Shown here: in pieces, positions 44,373 to 53,030 of the stretch | Layout: each line of letters begins with the position of its first letter | How positions within the stretch are numbered: the first letter of the stretch is position 1 | NCBI GenBank assembly: GCA_019637435.1 | Contig: JAHBVO010000002.1 | Coordinates: 496,001 to 560,000 of the forward strand | Reading direction: 5' to 3' | Length of the DNA stretch: 64,000 nucleotides | Origin: Candidatus Obscuribacterales bacterium | GTDB lineage: Bacteria; Cyanobacteriota; Vampirovibrionia; Obscuribacterales; Obscuribacteraceae | Made by a program: the position numbers and the translations under genes | The notes under the pieces: generated by a model | Databases searched by the model: none | The model's input: only the letters and a program-made list of their open reading frames with translations | What the model was told of the DNA's origin: nothing

Positions 44373-44399
44373 CGTGTATCCTTTGCTAGGATATGCACG
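44373..44399 (+). terminator. possible hairpin terminator
   Basis: A stem of CGTG-TATCC with GGATA-CACG, with a 2-base bulge and a 7-base loop, 31 bases after the proline-rich gene. No U-run follows, so it may instead be a leader structure of the biotin-carrier gene. Confidence 0.4.
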
Positions 44400-44456
44400 A
44401 GACATCGTTCAGGGCTGGATTGAACCGGCTCGACAAGGCTTTATTGAGGGAGTTCG

Positions 44457-44669
44457 ATGAAACAAGTTGCAAGCATGATGGCTGGAGTTGTGATTGACAT
44501 CCTTGTCAAACCCGGCGACGAAGTCAGTGATGGAATGGAAGTGGCCATTCTCGAATCGATGAAAATGCAACTGCCGGTTTCCTCCGAGCAGTCAGGCAAA
44601 GTCGCTGAAATCAAAGTCGCCAGCGGCGATTTCGTCAACGAAGGCGATGTGCTGATGACGCTTGAATAG
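44457..44669 (+). CDS. stand-alone biotin carboxyl carrier protein
   Basis: A 70-residue biotinyl domain, complete by itself. The biotinylated Lys is in AILESMKMQLPVSS, the canonical ESMKM motif, and the flanking beta strands are typical (VVIDILVKPGDEVSDGMEV, then GKVAEIKVASGDFVNEGDVL). Similar small carrier proteins belong to acyl-CoA carboxylases. HMG-CoA lyase and enoyl-CoA hydratase genes come next, which matches the gene order of Bacillus yngHB-yngG-yngF. That suggests a methylcrotonyl-CoA carboxylase carrier in leucine breakdown. The carboxylase catalytic subunits are not present here. Confidence 0.88.
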   Translation: MKQVASMMAGVVIDILVKPGDEVSDGMEVAILESMKMQLPVSSEQSGKVAEIKVASGDFVNEGDVLMTLE

Positions 44670-44695
44670 CCGTTTTTAAACGATTGAGTAGATCG

Positions 44696-45643
44696 ATGTT
44701 TGAAAATCTTCCAGCCAAAGTAAAAATTGTCGAAGTCGGACCTCGCGATGGTCTTCAGAACGAAGCACAACAGGTTGCGACAGCGGACAAAGTCGCGTTG
44801 ATAAAAGCTATGGCTGATGCCGGTTTAGCAAATATCGAGGTGACGTCGTTCGTCAGTCCGAAGTGGATTCCGCAGCTTGCTGATGCATCAGAGGTCGCTC
44901 GTTGTCTCTCCGAGTTGAAACTGGATAGTGTGAAAACATCCTGTCTGGTACCCAATTTGAAGGGATACGAGCGGTTCAAAGAATCGAAAATTGATGAACT
45001 CGCTCTGTTTATGTCCGCGACTGAAAGTCACAGTAAGAAGAACATCAACAAGAGTATCGATGAAGCGATCTCCGCTCTCAAGGAAGTTTCGGTCGTTGCT
45101 AAGGCTGATGGCTATCGCATACGCTGCTACCTATCCGTGGTTTTTGAATGCCCGTACGAGGGCAAAGTACCGAGCAAGCAAGTTCTGCAAGTTACAGAGA
45201 AGCTGGTCACCATCGGCGTTGACGAAGTATCGTTAGGTGATACCATCGGTGCGGCCACTCCGGTTGACGTGTATAAAATGGTCAATGATATAAGTAAATA
45301 CGTCGATAAAGATCGGCTCGCTCTGCACTTTCACGATACCCGCGGCACAGCGCTGGCGAATGTCATTGCCGGTCTGTCAGCTGGTGTCACCATATTTGAT
45401 GCTTCCCTCGGTGGGTTGGGTGGATGTCCTTACGCACCGGGCGCTGCCGGAAACGTGGCCACGGAAGACCTTGTCTATATGCTGAAGGGCATGGGGATTG
45501 AGACCGGCGTAGATCTTGAAAAACTGGTTGATGCCGGCGCGCTTGCGCAGAAATTGCTGGATAAGCAACTGCCAAGCAAGTATTTGAGAGCTGCGCTCGC
45601 CACTCGCGAGAAGGCGGCTGGAAAGCAGGAGTCGTGCGTTTAA
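44696..45643 (+). CDS. hydroxymethylglutaryl-CoA lyase
   Basis: Cleaves HMG-CoA to acetoacetate and acetyl-CoA, the last step of leucine degradation; 315 residues from the ATG at 44696. The catalytic N-terminus reads EVGPRDGLQNEAQ and the family signature LGGLGGCPYAPGAAGN, with its essential Cys, is near residue 240. The metal ligands are in LHFHDTRGTAL. It begins 26 bases after the biotin-carrier stop. The frame also opens with a TTG at 44684, which is less likely. Confidence 0.94.
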   Translation: MFENLPAKVKIVEVGPRDGLQNEAQQVATADKVALIKAMADAGLANIEVTSFVSPKWIPQLADASEVARCLSELKLDSVKTSCLVPNLKGYERFKESKIDELALFMSATESHSKKNINKSIDEAISALKEVSVVAKADGYRIRCYLSVVFECPYEGKVPSKQVLQVTEKLVTIGVDEVSLGDTIGAATPVDVYKMVNDISKYVDKDRLALHFHDTRGTALANVIAGLSAGVTIFDASLGGLGGCPYAPGAAGNVATEDLVYMLKGMGIETGVDLEKLVDAGALAQKLLDKQLPSKYLRAALATREKAAGKQESCV

Positions 45644-45695
45644 CTCGATTCAAATGAAGCGTATCGCGTTTCAGCAAAATTCAGGAGCAAGGAGA

Positions 45696-46529
45696 ATGAC
45701 AGAAGCAGTGGCGACGAAAGACGATGTTTTGCTGGTTGAGAAAGAGGGCGCGATCGCCTGGATTAAGCTCAACAGACCGAAAGTAATGAACTGTTTAAAT
45801 CGCGAATTGCTCAAGTCGCTGATTAAAGCCTGCGAAGAAATCGCTGCCGACAAGGCTATCAGAGTGGTTGCAATCATCGGAAGCGGAAGCAAAGTTTTCT
45901 GTGCCGGTGCAGACCTGGCCGAGCGCAAGGGCATGACGGAGGGAGAAACAATCGACTATCTCGCACTCATTCAGAGGGCGATGAGAACAGTCGAGACCCT
46001 TCCTCAACCGGTTATTGCCGCGATCAATGGTTCCGCATTTGGCGGTGGTACAGAGCTTGCGCTCTCTTGCGATCTTCGTGTGATGATGGAAGACGCTACT
46101 CTTCGCCTCACCGAAGTAAAGCTTGGTATCATCCCTGGTGCAGGTGGAACCCAGCGTTTGCCGCGTCTGATTGGCAAGTCGAAGGCGAAAGAGCTTATTC
46201 TGTGCGCGACTCCAATTGGAGCAGCGGACGGCAAAACGATCGGACTTATCCATCGCGTCGTGCAACGCCCGCAAGGGGAAGACGTCGGAGATGGCTACTC
46301 TGAATCTCTGATGGCTGAAGTCAAAGCGTGGGCTGAGGAAATAGCGACCGCCGCGCCATTATCTTTGCGACAAGCAAAACGAGCTATCGATCAGGGTTAT
46401 GACAGAGACCTTGAAGCTGGACTGGCTCTTGAAACTCGCGCATATCTGGAGTTGCTGAATACCAGCGATCGCAAGGAAGGTCTGGCTGCGTTTGCTGAAA
46501 AAAGAAAACCAAATTACAAGGGCGAGTAA
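45696..46529 (+). CDS. enoyl-CoA hydratase/isomerase (methylglutaconyl-CoA hydratase-like)
   Basis: Crotonase-fold enzyme of 277 residues. The ATG at 45696 follows AGGAG at 8 bases. The oxyanion-hole stretches are GSGSKVFCAGADLAE and AAINGSAFGGGTELALSCDL. The second catalytic region reads LTEVKLGIIPGAGGTQRLPR, close to the AUH-type methylglutaconyl-CoA hydratases. Together with the lyase and biotin carrier it fits leucine catabolism. A general beta-oxidation hydratase is the alternative. The gap to the lyase is 52 bases. Confidence 0.9.
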   Translation: MTEAVATKDDVLLVEKEGAIAWIKLNRPKVMNCLNRELLKSLIKACEEIAADKAIRVVAIIGSGSKVFCAGADLAERKGMTEGETIDYLALIQRAMRTVETLPQPVIAAINGSAFGGGTELALSCDLRVMMEDATLRLTEVKLGIIPGAGGTQRLPRLIGKSKAKELILCATPIGAADGKTIGLIHRVVQRPQGEDVGDGYSESLMAEVKAWAEEIATAAPLSLRQAKRAIDQGYDRDLEAGLALETRAYLELLNTSDRKEGLAAFAEKRKPNYKGE

Positions 46530-46554
46530 ATCGCGAAAGGCTTGAGGAGGTCTG

Positions 46555-47208
46555 TTGAATTCGCTTCCAGGAGATAGAGAGCCATTGCCATTGCCTTTGA
46601 CGGCAATTGTTTTGTGCGGCGGCAAATCGAAGCGTATGGGCAGGACCAAAGCGTTCCTGCCCTACGGCGGGACTACCATGATCGCTCATATCGTCGAGCA
46701 GATCGGTGAGATGTTCTCGAAGACACTACTGGTAAGCAACGAGCCTGATCTCTATGAGGATTTTGAGCACGATGTCGTCAAAGACATCTTGCCTTATCGC
46801 GGTCCGATGGGCGGAATACTTTCCGGACTTTTAGTTGCGGAAACAGAATACTCTTTCGTGATTGCCTGCGACATGCCATTAGTCAGCAAAAAACTTGTGC
46901 GTGACATGACTGCAGCGCGCAACGGTTATGACGTTGTAGTTCTTTCTCATTCCTCTGGTCTGGAGCCGTTATTTGCTGTTTATTCCAAATCCTGCATAAA
47001 GCCGCTTGAGGAATCACTCTTCGCCGGTACGCTTAGTGTGCAGGATTTGATAGGCGGGCTAAAGTCCACTACCTTCAAATATGATGAGTCGAAATACGAT
47101 CAGGATGTGCTGCCCCCATATTTCAACATCAACACTCCGCAGGACTATTCGAAACTGATAACGAAAGGGAGTTCGTCGGTGCATCAATTTCCGGAAAAGC
47201 GGAAGTAG
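46555..47208 (+). CDS. mobA: molybdenum cofactor guanylyltransferase
   Basis: Transfers GMP from GTP to molybdopterin-bound molybdenum to make the MGD cofactor of DMSO-reductase-type enzymes; 217 residues. The N-terminal nucleotide-binding loop is LCGGKSKRMGRTKAFLPYGG, the middle has GPMGGILSGL, and the metal-binding CDMP is near residue 105. The TTG at 46555 with GAGGAGG 4 bases upstream is the likely start. It follows the hydratase gene by 25 bases, so it is probably cotranscribed without being part of the pathway. Confidence 0.92.
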   Translation: MNSLPGDREPLPLPLTAIVLCGGKSKRMGRTKAFLPYGGTTMIAHIVEQIGEMFSKTLLVSNEPDLYEDFEHDVVKDILPYRGPMGGILSGLLVAETEYSFVIACDMPLVSKKLVRDMTAARNGYDVVVLSHSSGLEPLFAVYSKSCIKPLEESLFAGTLSVQDLIGGLKSTTFKYDESKYDQDVLPPYFNINTPQDYSKLITKGSSSVHQFPEKRK

Positions 47209-47355
47209 CACCGGCTACCAATTGCTCGAACGAGAGCCGCGGGGTCTGCGGTCTGCGCCATTTCAAGATCAATTCGAGCCGATGCTGTATAGTTTCGCTC
47301 AGAAGTTCGACATCGCTGAAACCGCTGCCAAGCGGGACTTGAAAGGAGCAGAATC

Positions 47356-47871
47356 ATGGCTGACCTTATCGTCGTCGCTTATGACGACCAACACAAAGCC
47401 GAAGAAATGCGGCTGAAACTCTTGAAATTACAATCTGAATATCTTCTTGAACTGGAAGACGCAGTTGTCGCCGTCAAAAAGGCGGATGGAAAAATCAAAC
47501 TGCATCAAGCTGTCAATCTTCCTGCGATGGGAGCGCTCGAGGGCGGCTTCTGGGGAACATTGATTGGCTGCTTATTCTTCATGCCACTGTTCGGCATGGC
47601 TGCTGGAGCCGCTTCGGGCGCGCTTTCCGGTGCCCTGTCCGACGTCGGTATCAATGATGATTTTATGAAACAAGTGGCCGGCAAACTTACGCCGGGAACG
47701 TCTGCGCTTTTCGTTCTTCTGCGTAAAGTGACAGCAGATAAGGTTCTCGAACAGTTTGAAGGAACAGGCGGAACTGTCATTCAAACATCTCTCAGTCACG
47801 AAAAAGAAGAGAAATTGCAAGAAGCGTTGAGTGCTGCAAAGCTCGAATACAGCAAAGCACCTACCGTTTAA
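47356..47871 (+). CDS. DUF1269 membrane protein
   Basis: A 171-residue protein matching DUF1269: an N-terminal ferredoxin-like part (LIVVAYDDQHKAEEMRLKL, then YLLELEDAVVAVKKADGKI), a Gly/Ala-rich hydrophobic hairpin (GGFWGTLIGCLFFMPLFGMA) and a C-terminal domain (GTSALFVLLRKVTADKVLEQ). It is probably a membrane-associated stress or surface protein, but the biochemical role is unknown. AAAGGAG precedes the ATG. It has its own terminator. Confidence 0.85.
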   Translation: MADLIVVAYDDQHKAEEMRLKLLKLQSEYLLELEDAVVAVKKADGKIKLHQAVNLPAMGALEGGFWGTLIGCLFFMPLFGMAAGAASGALSGALSDVGINDDFMKQVAGKLTPGTSALFVLLRKVTADKVLEQFEGTGGTVIQTSLSHEKEEKLQEALSAAKLEYSKAPTV

Positions 47872-47892
47872 CAAAGAAGTTATTGAAACACG

Positions 47893-47925
47893 AAGCGCGC
47901 TCTTTTAGACGGGAGTGCGCTTTTT
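47893..47925 (+). terminator. rho-independent terminator, convergent genes
   Basis: AAGCGCGCTC (47893-47902) pairs with GAGTGCGCTT (47913-47922) around a 10-base loop and is followed by TTTTT. It ends the DUF1269 gene. The last codons and stop of the minus-strand DUF4388 gene lie within the same hairpin. Confidence 0.88.
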
Positions 47926-49371
47926 GTATAATCCGATTTTTAATAGCGTTATCAAATCATGACAGTCTTCCGGGATGCCTGCGACGCCGATGTCCAGCCC
48001 AACCTCATTCTGTTGAAAAGGTGGTTCCGAAAGAACTGCATGGAGTCGATGCACTAGTCCTTGCGCCGCGCTCGGTTGAGTGTGAGGCAATATGAGCGCG
48101 TAGTCGTCTCCATCATAATGTCCGAGTATATCTGCTTTGCGAACCGTGTTCTTAACTACATCAAGCGCTTGCTTCTGTGTCTGTTTAGATAACTGACCGC
48201 TATTGCCGCTAAACTTGAAGAGCACGATGGTAAATGGCGTTTCGTAAGAATGGAATCGATAAAATTCGTGTTCCAGGAAAAAAAGAAAAGCTATCTCAGA
48301 ATAGATACCTGTGTCTTTCCGAGTCATGCTCGCTGTAAATTTTTCAAGGGCGGCCAGGTCTATAGTAATATCAGAACTGCTTTGGTCCTGCGGCTTCTGC
48401 TGCGGCGCTTCTTCAGGAGTAGATCTGCTGTCCAGCGAACAAATACCGGAAGAAACCAGATTGAAAATCAGTGGCGTCCACATGGAGCGACTCAATGCGC
48501 ACTGTTGCAACAATTCAGAGAATGCTGTTTTGTTATCGACGGCCTGATACATTCGCTTCTGCAAATTCATATCAACTGGAACCAGCCGGGCTAGCTTCTC
48601 TTCAAATTCGCGTTCCGTTAAATTAGGATTGGTGCGCATCAAGCAGGAATCTGGTCTCAACCCCTGTCGATCCAGATACTTCGTGTGATCGCTCAAGGCT
48701 GCCGCTTTGAGCATGAGCCCTTCTGTATGCGAAGTGATTGTTTTTCTCGGAGCTTTATCCGCGTCAAAAAATTTGAACTCACCGGAGGCGCTACTCAACG
48801 TCAGTTCGAGAAACGCCTCTTCACCTTCCTGCTCGTTGTGTTTCGCACTGACAAGCACGCCGGACTCGAAGAACAAATCAGACTTGTCTGTTGAAGAGTG
48901 TACGGACAGACGACCGGTGAGGCGACTGGATTGAATAGACGTCAATAGAGACGGAAGGGGCATTTCGTTCAGGCTGCCTTCAAGTACTCCAGTCACAACT
49001 TTTCGCGGTGCCTGGGGCTCGACCGGCGTAGTATTCGATGGTGTTGGAGGGAAAGCCGTCAGGATAAGGCTGTGGATCATGACAACGTCTGAGCTTTCGT
49101 AGGTCCACTCGAGTTTTGACGATTGATCGTCGCCCCGGTAGAAGGACCATTGATGACTCTGCTCGTTGTTTCTGCGCTCAAGCTTGGCCGTCAGCACATA
49201 AGGTTGCCTGTTCTCAGTCCAGGGTAATTCGATCAGATTACCTGGTTGTTTCGCTGCTTCTGCGTAAAGGTATTCGAGATCCGGCAAATTAGGGATGCGC
49301 GACTGCTCCGGCAAACGATGCCGTCGCTGAGCCGGCGTCATGCCGCGCTTAATCATGTCTTGCTTTCTCAC
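47905..49371 (-). CDS. DUF4388 (PATAN) protein with degenerate GGDEF-like domain
   Basis: A 488-residue cytoplasmic protein. A central DUF4388/PATAN domain (about 125-215) starts VLEGSLNEMPLPSLLTSIQS. The C-terminal region from about 350 to 480 looks like a GGDEF fold (FTIVLFKFSG, then VRKADILGHYDGDDYALILP), but the active-site loop is DGDDY and the metal-binding Asp is not evident, so cyclase activity is unlikely. PATAN domains occur in cyanobacterial PatA-type regulators. It may bind a nucleotide or a partner in pilus control. The start is a GTG at 49371 or ATG at 49356; neither has a strong ribosome binding site. Confidence 0.8.
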   Translation of the reverse strand: MRKQDMIKRGMTPAQRRHRLPEQSRIPNLPDLEYLYAEAAKQPGNLIELPWTENRQPYVLTAKLERRNNEQSHQWSFYRGDDQSSKLEWTYESSDVVMIHSLILTAFPPTPSNTTPVEPQAPRKVVTGVLEGSLNEMPLPSLLTSIQSSRLTGRLSVHSSTDKSDLFFESGVLVSAKHNEQEGEEAFLELTLSSASGEFKFFDADKAPRKTITSHTEGLMLKAAALSDHTKYLDRQGLRPDSCLMRTNPNLTEREFEEKLARLVPVDMNLQKRMYQAVDNKTAFSELLQQCALSRSMWTPLIFNLVSSGICSLDSRSTPEEAPQQKPQDQSSSDITIDLAALEKFTASMTRKDTGIYSEIAFLFFLEHEFYRFHSYETPFTIVLFKFSGNSGQLSKQTQKQALDVVKNTVRKADILGHYDGDDYALILPHTQPSAAQGLVHRLHAVLSEPPFQQNEVGLDIGVAGIPEDCHDLITLLKIGLYKKRTPV

Positions 49372-49490
49372 CCGCCATAACAGCCCCTGTCAGCGGAGGA
49401 CGCCATTAAAATTCTAGCACCCGCGCGCTTGGACAGGGGGAAATCGGCCGCTGAAATCAGAGACGAAACGCACTGGCGACTAAAACAAAT

Positions 49491-50399
49491 CTAGCGGATC
49501 GGCTGGAGTCGGACGGTGGTTTGCTCGCCGTCTTCTTCCAAAATAGCTTTGTCTTGCTCGACATCGACGAGCCTGACATTGTCGAAAACCTGACCTTGCG
49601 CGAGGGTGATGTATCTTCTGTAGCCGTTGCGACGCTGATAACTGCGGTCTTTGAAAGCAAGTATTACATGATCGCCGACAATGCCGTTCAACTTCAACTT
49701 TCGCATAAGAAGAGGTTTCTCAGGAGGTGGTGGCAATTCATCCGATGTTATTCCCGGAGGCGGGTTCAGCTGCGCGGTGACTTCTGGTGGCGGCGGTGGT
49801 GGCAAGTCCGCTGCCGGTGGCGGAAGGCCTTCCGGACCATGTCCAAGCATCTTGGAATTCTTTCCGGTTTCGCTGAGCGAGTGAGACGCGCCCGGACGCT
49901 CTCTCGGAAAGCTGCGCGATGGCGTGATGTCTCCAAACGGGTCGGCTCGACCGGCGTCTTGTCGCGCAATATTTGTGGCAGTTTCTCGCGGCGTGGCCTC
50001 GATAACGCTTACCGGCATTGACTGTAAGTATGTTATTCGTTCTTGAGTGTCGTCCGCATTGACCTTGTTTTGGGCTGAGCCTGACGGCATCAGGCTTTTA
50101 AACGATTGAAGTGTGGAGTTCATATGCTCGCCCAGCTTTTCAGTCAAAGCAGCGGCTCCGCCAGTCAGTGAAGTTGTAGTGCCAGTAGTCTGGGTCGTGG
50201 TGCCCGAATTATTTAGTGTCGAATAGGTTTCGGTTCTAGATTGTTCTTCGATTGGCTTTCGCTTCGCTCTGAGTGCCTCCAGCTGTTTCTCATAAGCGCC
50301 GGAATCGTCGGTGGGCTGCTCAGGTGTCTTAGTAAGCAAATACGTTATCGCGATTGCGACAAATCCTACGAGAATAATTACCTTCAGCCGGGTAGTCAT
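49491..50399 (-). CDS. PilP-like pilus alignment lipoprotein-type protein
   Basis: A 302-residue protein with an N-terminal hydrophobic anchor (LKVIILVGFVAIAITYLL). A long disordered, Ser/Thr and Pro-rich middle follows (DLPPPPPPEVTAQLNPPPG). The C-terminal 75 residues fit the small beta domain of PilP (LKLNGIVGDHVILAFKDRSY, then LAQGQVFDNVRLVDVEQDKA), which in other bacteria touches the secretin PilQ. There is no lipobox Cys, unlike classical PilP. Its place after PilM-PilN and PilO supports the role. Confidence 0.75.
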   Translation of the reverse strand: MTTRLKVIILVGFVAIAITYLLTKTPEQPTDDSGAYEKQLEALRAKRKPIEEQSRTETYSTLNNSGTTTQTTGTTTSLTGGAAALTEKLGEHMNSTLQSFKSLMPSGSAQNKVNADDTQERITYLQSMPVSVIEATPRETATNIARQDAGRADPFGDITPSRSFPRERPGASHSLSETGKNSKMLGHGPEGLPPPAADLPPPPPPEVTAQLNPPPGITSDELPPPPEKPLLMRKLKLNGIVGDHVILAFKDRSYQRRNGYRRYITLAQGQVFDNVRLVDVEQDKAILEEDGEQTTVRLQPIR

Positions 50400-50455
50400 T
50401 TAGTTTTAACTCGCTCCCTCTCCAATAATTATTGCAAAAAACACCTCGCGCCGCC

Positions 50456-51178
50456 TCAAGGCAAATAATAGATGCTCATCAAAAAGGTCATTACAGGCTG
50501 GTTGAGCTCAAGGTTGCGACCCTTCTCGCTTGCCATTGTCTTTAACATCTCGCGTTCGTTGCTTTCCGGCATCGCGACATTTAGGTTCCTAATTCCGACG
50601 ATTCTCTGGTACGCTTCGAGCCGTTTCAAAAAACTCATGAGCTCTGCATAGCTGCCGGAGACATAGACGCGGCGCTCGATGTGCTTGATGCCGAGTATGT
50701 TTTGATCGGCGGGTTCTTCTTGCTTTTTGACTGCAGGTTGTTGCGGCTTCGTCGGAGTAGTTGGTTTGTTTGCAGGTGGAGTCAGTTTGCCACCAACCTC
50801 GGCGATGATGGAATCCATGAGGTTTTCGCCCTTGCCTTTTTTATCGTCGGTTGCAGGCTCGATTGCAATCAGGTCGGTTCCTGATTCGCTGCTCAGTCGT
50901 TCCATATCGATAAGCAGAATATCCATATCCGGTTTGGTTGGAACCGCGGCACGCATGCGTTGAATATCTCTGTCCAGTTCGTTTTTCTGTCTGATTAATG
51001 CTTCTTTCTCTCGAACCTTTTGTTCCAAACGATTGAACTCAACCGTCAGTGTTTGCAGTTCGTTCTGCGAACGAGAGCTCATATCCCAGGCCGGCTGAAC
51101 ATAGATGGTGAGCAGAAACAGCGTGAGCACATATGGAAGAGCGCAGATGATGATCTGCATGGAGCGGCTCAAAATCAT
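50456..51178 (-). CDS. pilO: type IV pilus assembly protein PilO
   Basis: Inner membrane alignment protein of 240 residues. It has a short cytoplasmic N-terminus, one membrane helix (IIICALPYVLTLFLLTIYV), a coiled coil (about 30-75) and a ferredoxin-like periplasmic domain (HIERRVYVSGSYAELMSFLK) near the end. A Lys/Pro-rich linker separates the parts. It would dimerise with the PilN part of the gene upstream, whose TGA overlaps its ATG; a GGGGAGG site lies inside that gene. Confidence 0.9.
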   Translation of the reverse strand: MILSRSMQIIICALPYVLTLFLLTIYVQPAWDMSSRSQNELQTLTVEFNRLEQKVREKEALIRQKNELDRDIQRMRAAVPTKPDMDILLIDMERLSSESGTDLIAIEPATDDKKGKGENLMDSIIAEVGGKLTPPANKPTTPTKPQQPAVKKQEEPADQNILGIKHIERRVYVSGSYAELMSFLKRLEAYQRIVGIRNLNVAMPESNEREMLKTMASEKGRNLELNQPVMTFLMSIYYLP

Positions 51179-52971
51179 TGTCTTGCCTCCCCGTCTTTAA
51201 GTAGCAGTCCTATGGATGGTGTCGTATGTGGTGTTGCATTGCTTGAGGGCGATCCGGTTTTTGGAAGCGTCACGGCATTCAATTTTGCCGTGAGCCCGAA
51301 GGAAACAAACTGCGGCGTCTTGTCTTTTCTACTGGCGTAGTCGATGCTGGACTCTCTTATTAATGGTGAACTCTCGAGATTCAAGTTCAAATTTGAAACA
51401 GACGTAAAGTCGGTTGCCACTCCTTCAATCTGAAAATCTTGCGCCCCAAAAACCACGTGATCGATCTGCACGCCCTTGGGCGTATTCAGTTGCAGCGTGT
51501 CCATGTATGAGGACCAGCGTCTTCCTTTGGAGACCAAGTAATTAAGCACCTTCTGACGCATTTTGAGAGAACTGTTTCGCTCTTTCAACTGATTGACTTG
51601 CTCTAAATCTTTTTTTGCCTGAGCTATCTTTGCTTCGGTCGTCACCAGCTCTTGCTGTTTTGCTGGAACATCAAACATGGTTAGATAGGCGAGTGCCGCA
51701 GAAACCAGAAGCAGAGTGCAGACTCCGCCGATTAGTGTCGGTTTGAACCAGTTGAGCGTCGGCTGTCGGTCCTCTATTTTTTGAGTGGCGCGCTCGTCGA
51801 AGAATAGTGGTAACCGTCCCTCTCTGTTCAGATCTAGGTCTACTGTGAAACTAGGATTCCATGCCGGCTCCAGAGAACTTCCTACGCATGAAGCGAGGAT
51901 CGGACGCATGCGTTCGACCACCAGCCCCTGGTCGAAAGTCATATCGCGCATTGCGTCACCAAATATGGTTCTAAAGCCCATTCGGCTTCCGATGTACTGA
52001 TCGAGATTGGGGATCATGCAACCGGGACCGGTGAGAATGATCTGGTCCAGTTTTATCTCCCCGACCTGAGATTGGTAAAACTCGAGCGAGCGCTCCAGCT
52101 CATCTGTTATATCGCTGAAGATTGTTCTAGCGACCTGAGCGGCCTGACCCATGCGTTGGTCTTTAGGTGTCATCCCGAACAGAGGAATCTCAGGTAGAAG
52201 CGACAGTGCGGTCTCGAAATCGACGTCCAGGCTTCGCGAAATCGCCTCGGTGAGTGTTTCCATCCCGATGATCACGGAGCGACCAAACAGCGGCATTGCG
52301 CTGCGAACCACATTAATGTCGGTCGCGTCCTGGCGAACATTGACTACCATGGACATCTGTCCGGAGGCGCCGAGGTATCCGGCCAGAGCTAATCCTCGTA
52401 TTGACGCAAGTGAGGAAACTTCGATCTTGCCCAGTTGAACACCACAAGAGTCGGTTGCGCGCCAGCAAGTTTCCACGATCGAACGCTGCACCGCAGCTAG
52501 TATCACGTCAACACGCCGGACCCCATCGGCGTCAGTTCTTTCTGTCGCCGGCATCAGGGACCAGTCGAGGTTGGCATCTGAGATTGGGAAAGGAACGTGA
52601 TTGGTCGCTTCTTGCGTGACCACTTCGGCAAGTTCATCTGCCGGCATACCAGTGGGAACCGGCATCAGTCTGATTACAACTGCCTGAGCAGGAATCGTCA
52701 TATTCAAAACTGGTGATGGACCGGTTGGCGGAATGCCGGCATGCAGCATCAATTCGCTGATGACACTACCTATGGCAGCAGGGTCAGCGATTAGACCTTC
52801 GCGAACAGTGTTTGCCGGGGTGGGTAAACTCGCGAATCGAGTCATCTCGACCCCAATGCGAGTTTTGTCCAGTTGGATGAGCGTTATGGAGTCGCTATTG
52901 ATGTCGATCCCGATGGTGGGACCTTTCTTCTTTCCGATACCAAAGCCGAACATCTTGCCCGCGCTGAACAT
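51175..52971 (-). CDS. pilM: PilM-PilN fusion protein
   Basis: A single frame of 598 residues joining two pilus proteins. Residues 1-370 are PilM, an actin-like ATPase fold (GPTIGIDINSDSITLIQL, then IILTGPGCMIPNLDQYIGSR). After a short linker, one membrane helix at about 415-435 (PTLIGGVCTLLLVSAALAYL) begins PilN, with its coiled coil (IAQAKKDLEQVNQLKERNSS) and periplasmic domain. In most species PilM binds a short N-terminal INLLP peptide of PilN; here a covalent link replaces or supplements that contact. It is coupled with pilO by an ATGA overlap. Confidence 0.9.
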   Translation of the reverse strand: MFSAGKMFGFGIGKKKGPTIGIDINSDSITLIQLDKTRIGVEMTRFASLPTPANTVREGLIADPAAIGSVISELMLHAGIPPTGPSPVLNMTIPAQAVVIRLMPVPTGMPADELAEVVTQEATNHVPFPISDANLDWSLMPATERTDADGVRRVDVILAAVQRSIVETCWRATDSCGVQLGKIEVSSLASIRGLALAGYLGASGQMSMVVNVRQDATDINVVRSAMPLFGRSVIIGMETLTEAISRSLDVDFETALSLLPEIPLFGMTPKDQRMGQAAQVARTIFSDITDELERSLEFYQSQVGEIKLDQIILTGPGCMIPNLDQYIGSRMGFRTIFGDAMRDMTFDQGLVVERMRPILASCVGSSLEPAWNPSFTVDLDLNREGRLPLFFDERATQKIEDRQPTLNWFKPTLIGGVCTLLLVSAALAYLTMFDVPAKQQELVTTEAKIAQAKKDLEQVNQLKERNSSLKMRQKVLNYLVSKGRRWSSYMDTLQLNTPKGVQIDHVVFGAQDFQIEGVATDFTSVSNLNLNLESSPLIRESSIDYASRKDKTPQFVSFGLTAKLNAVTLPKTGSPSSNATPHTTPSIGLLLKDGEARQ

Positions 52972-53030
52972 CTAACTTCCGCCATTTCCATTGCGCAATT
53001 CTTGCATCCAACCAAGAACAATGTTTGAAA

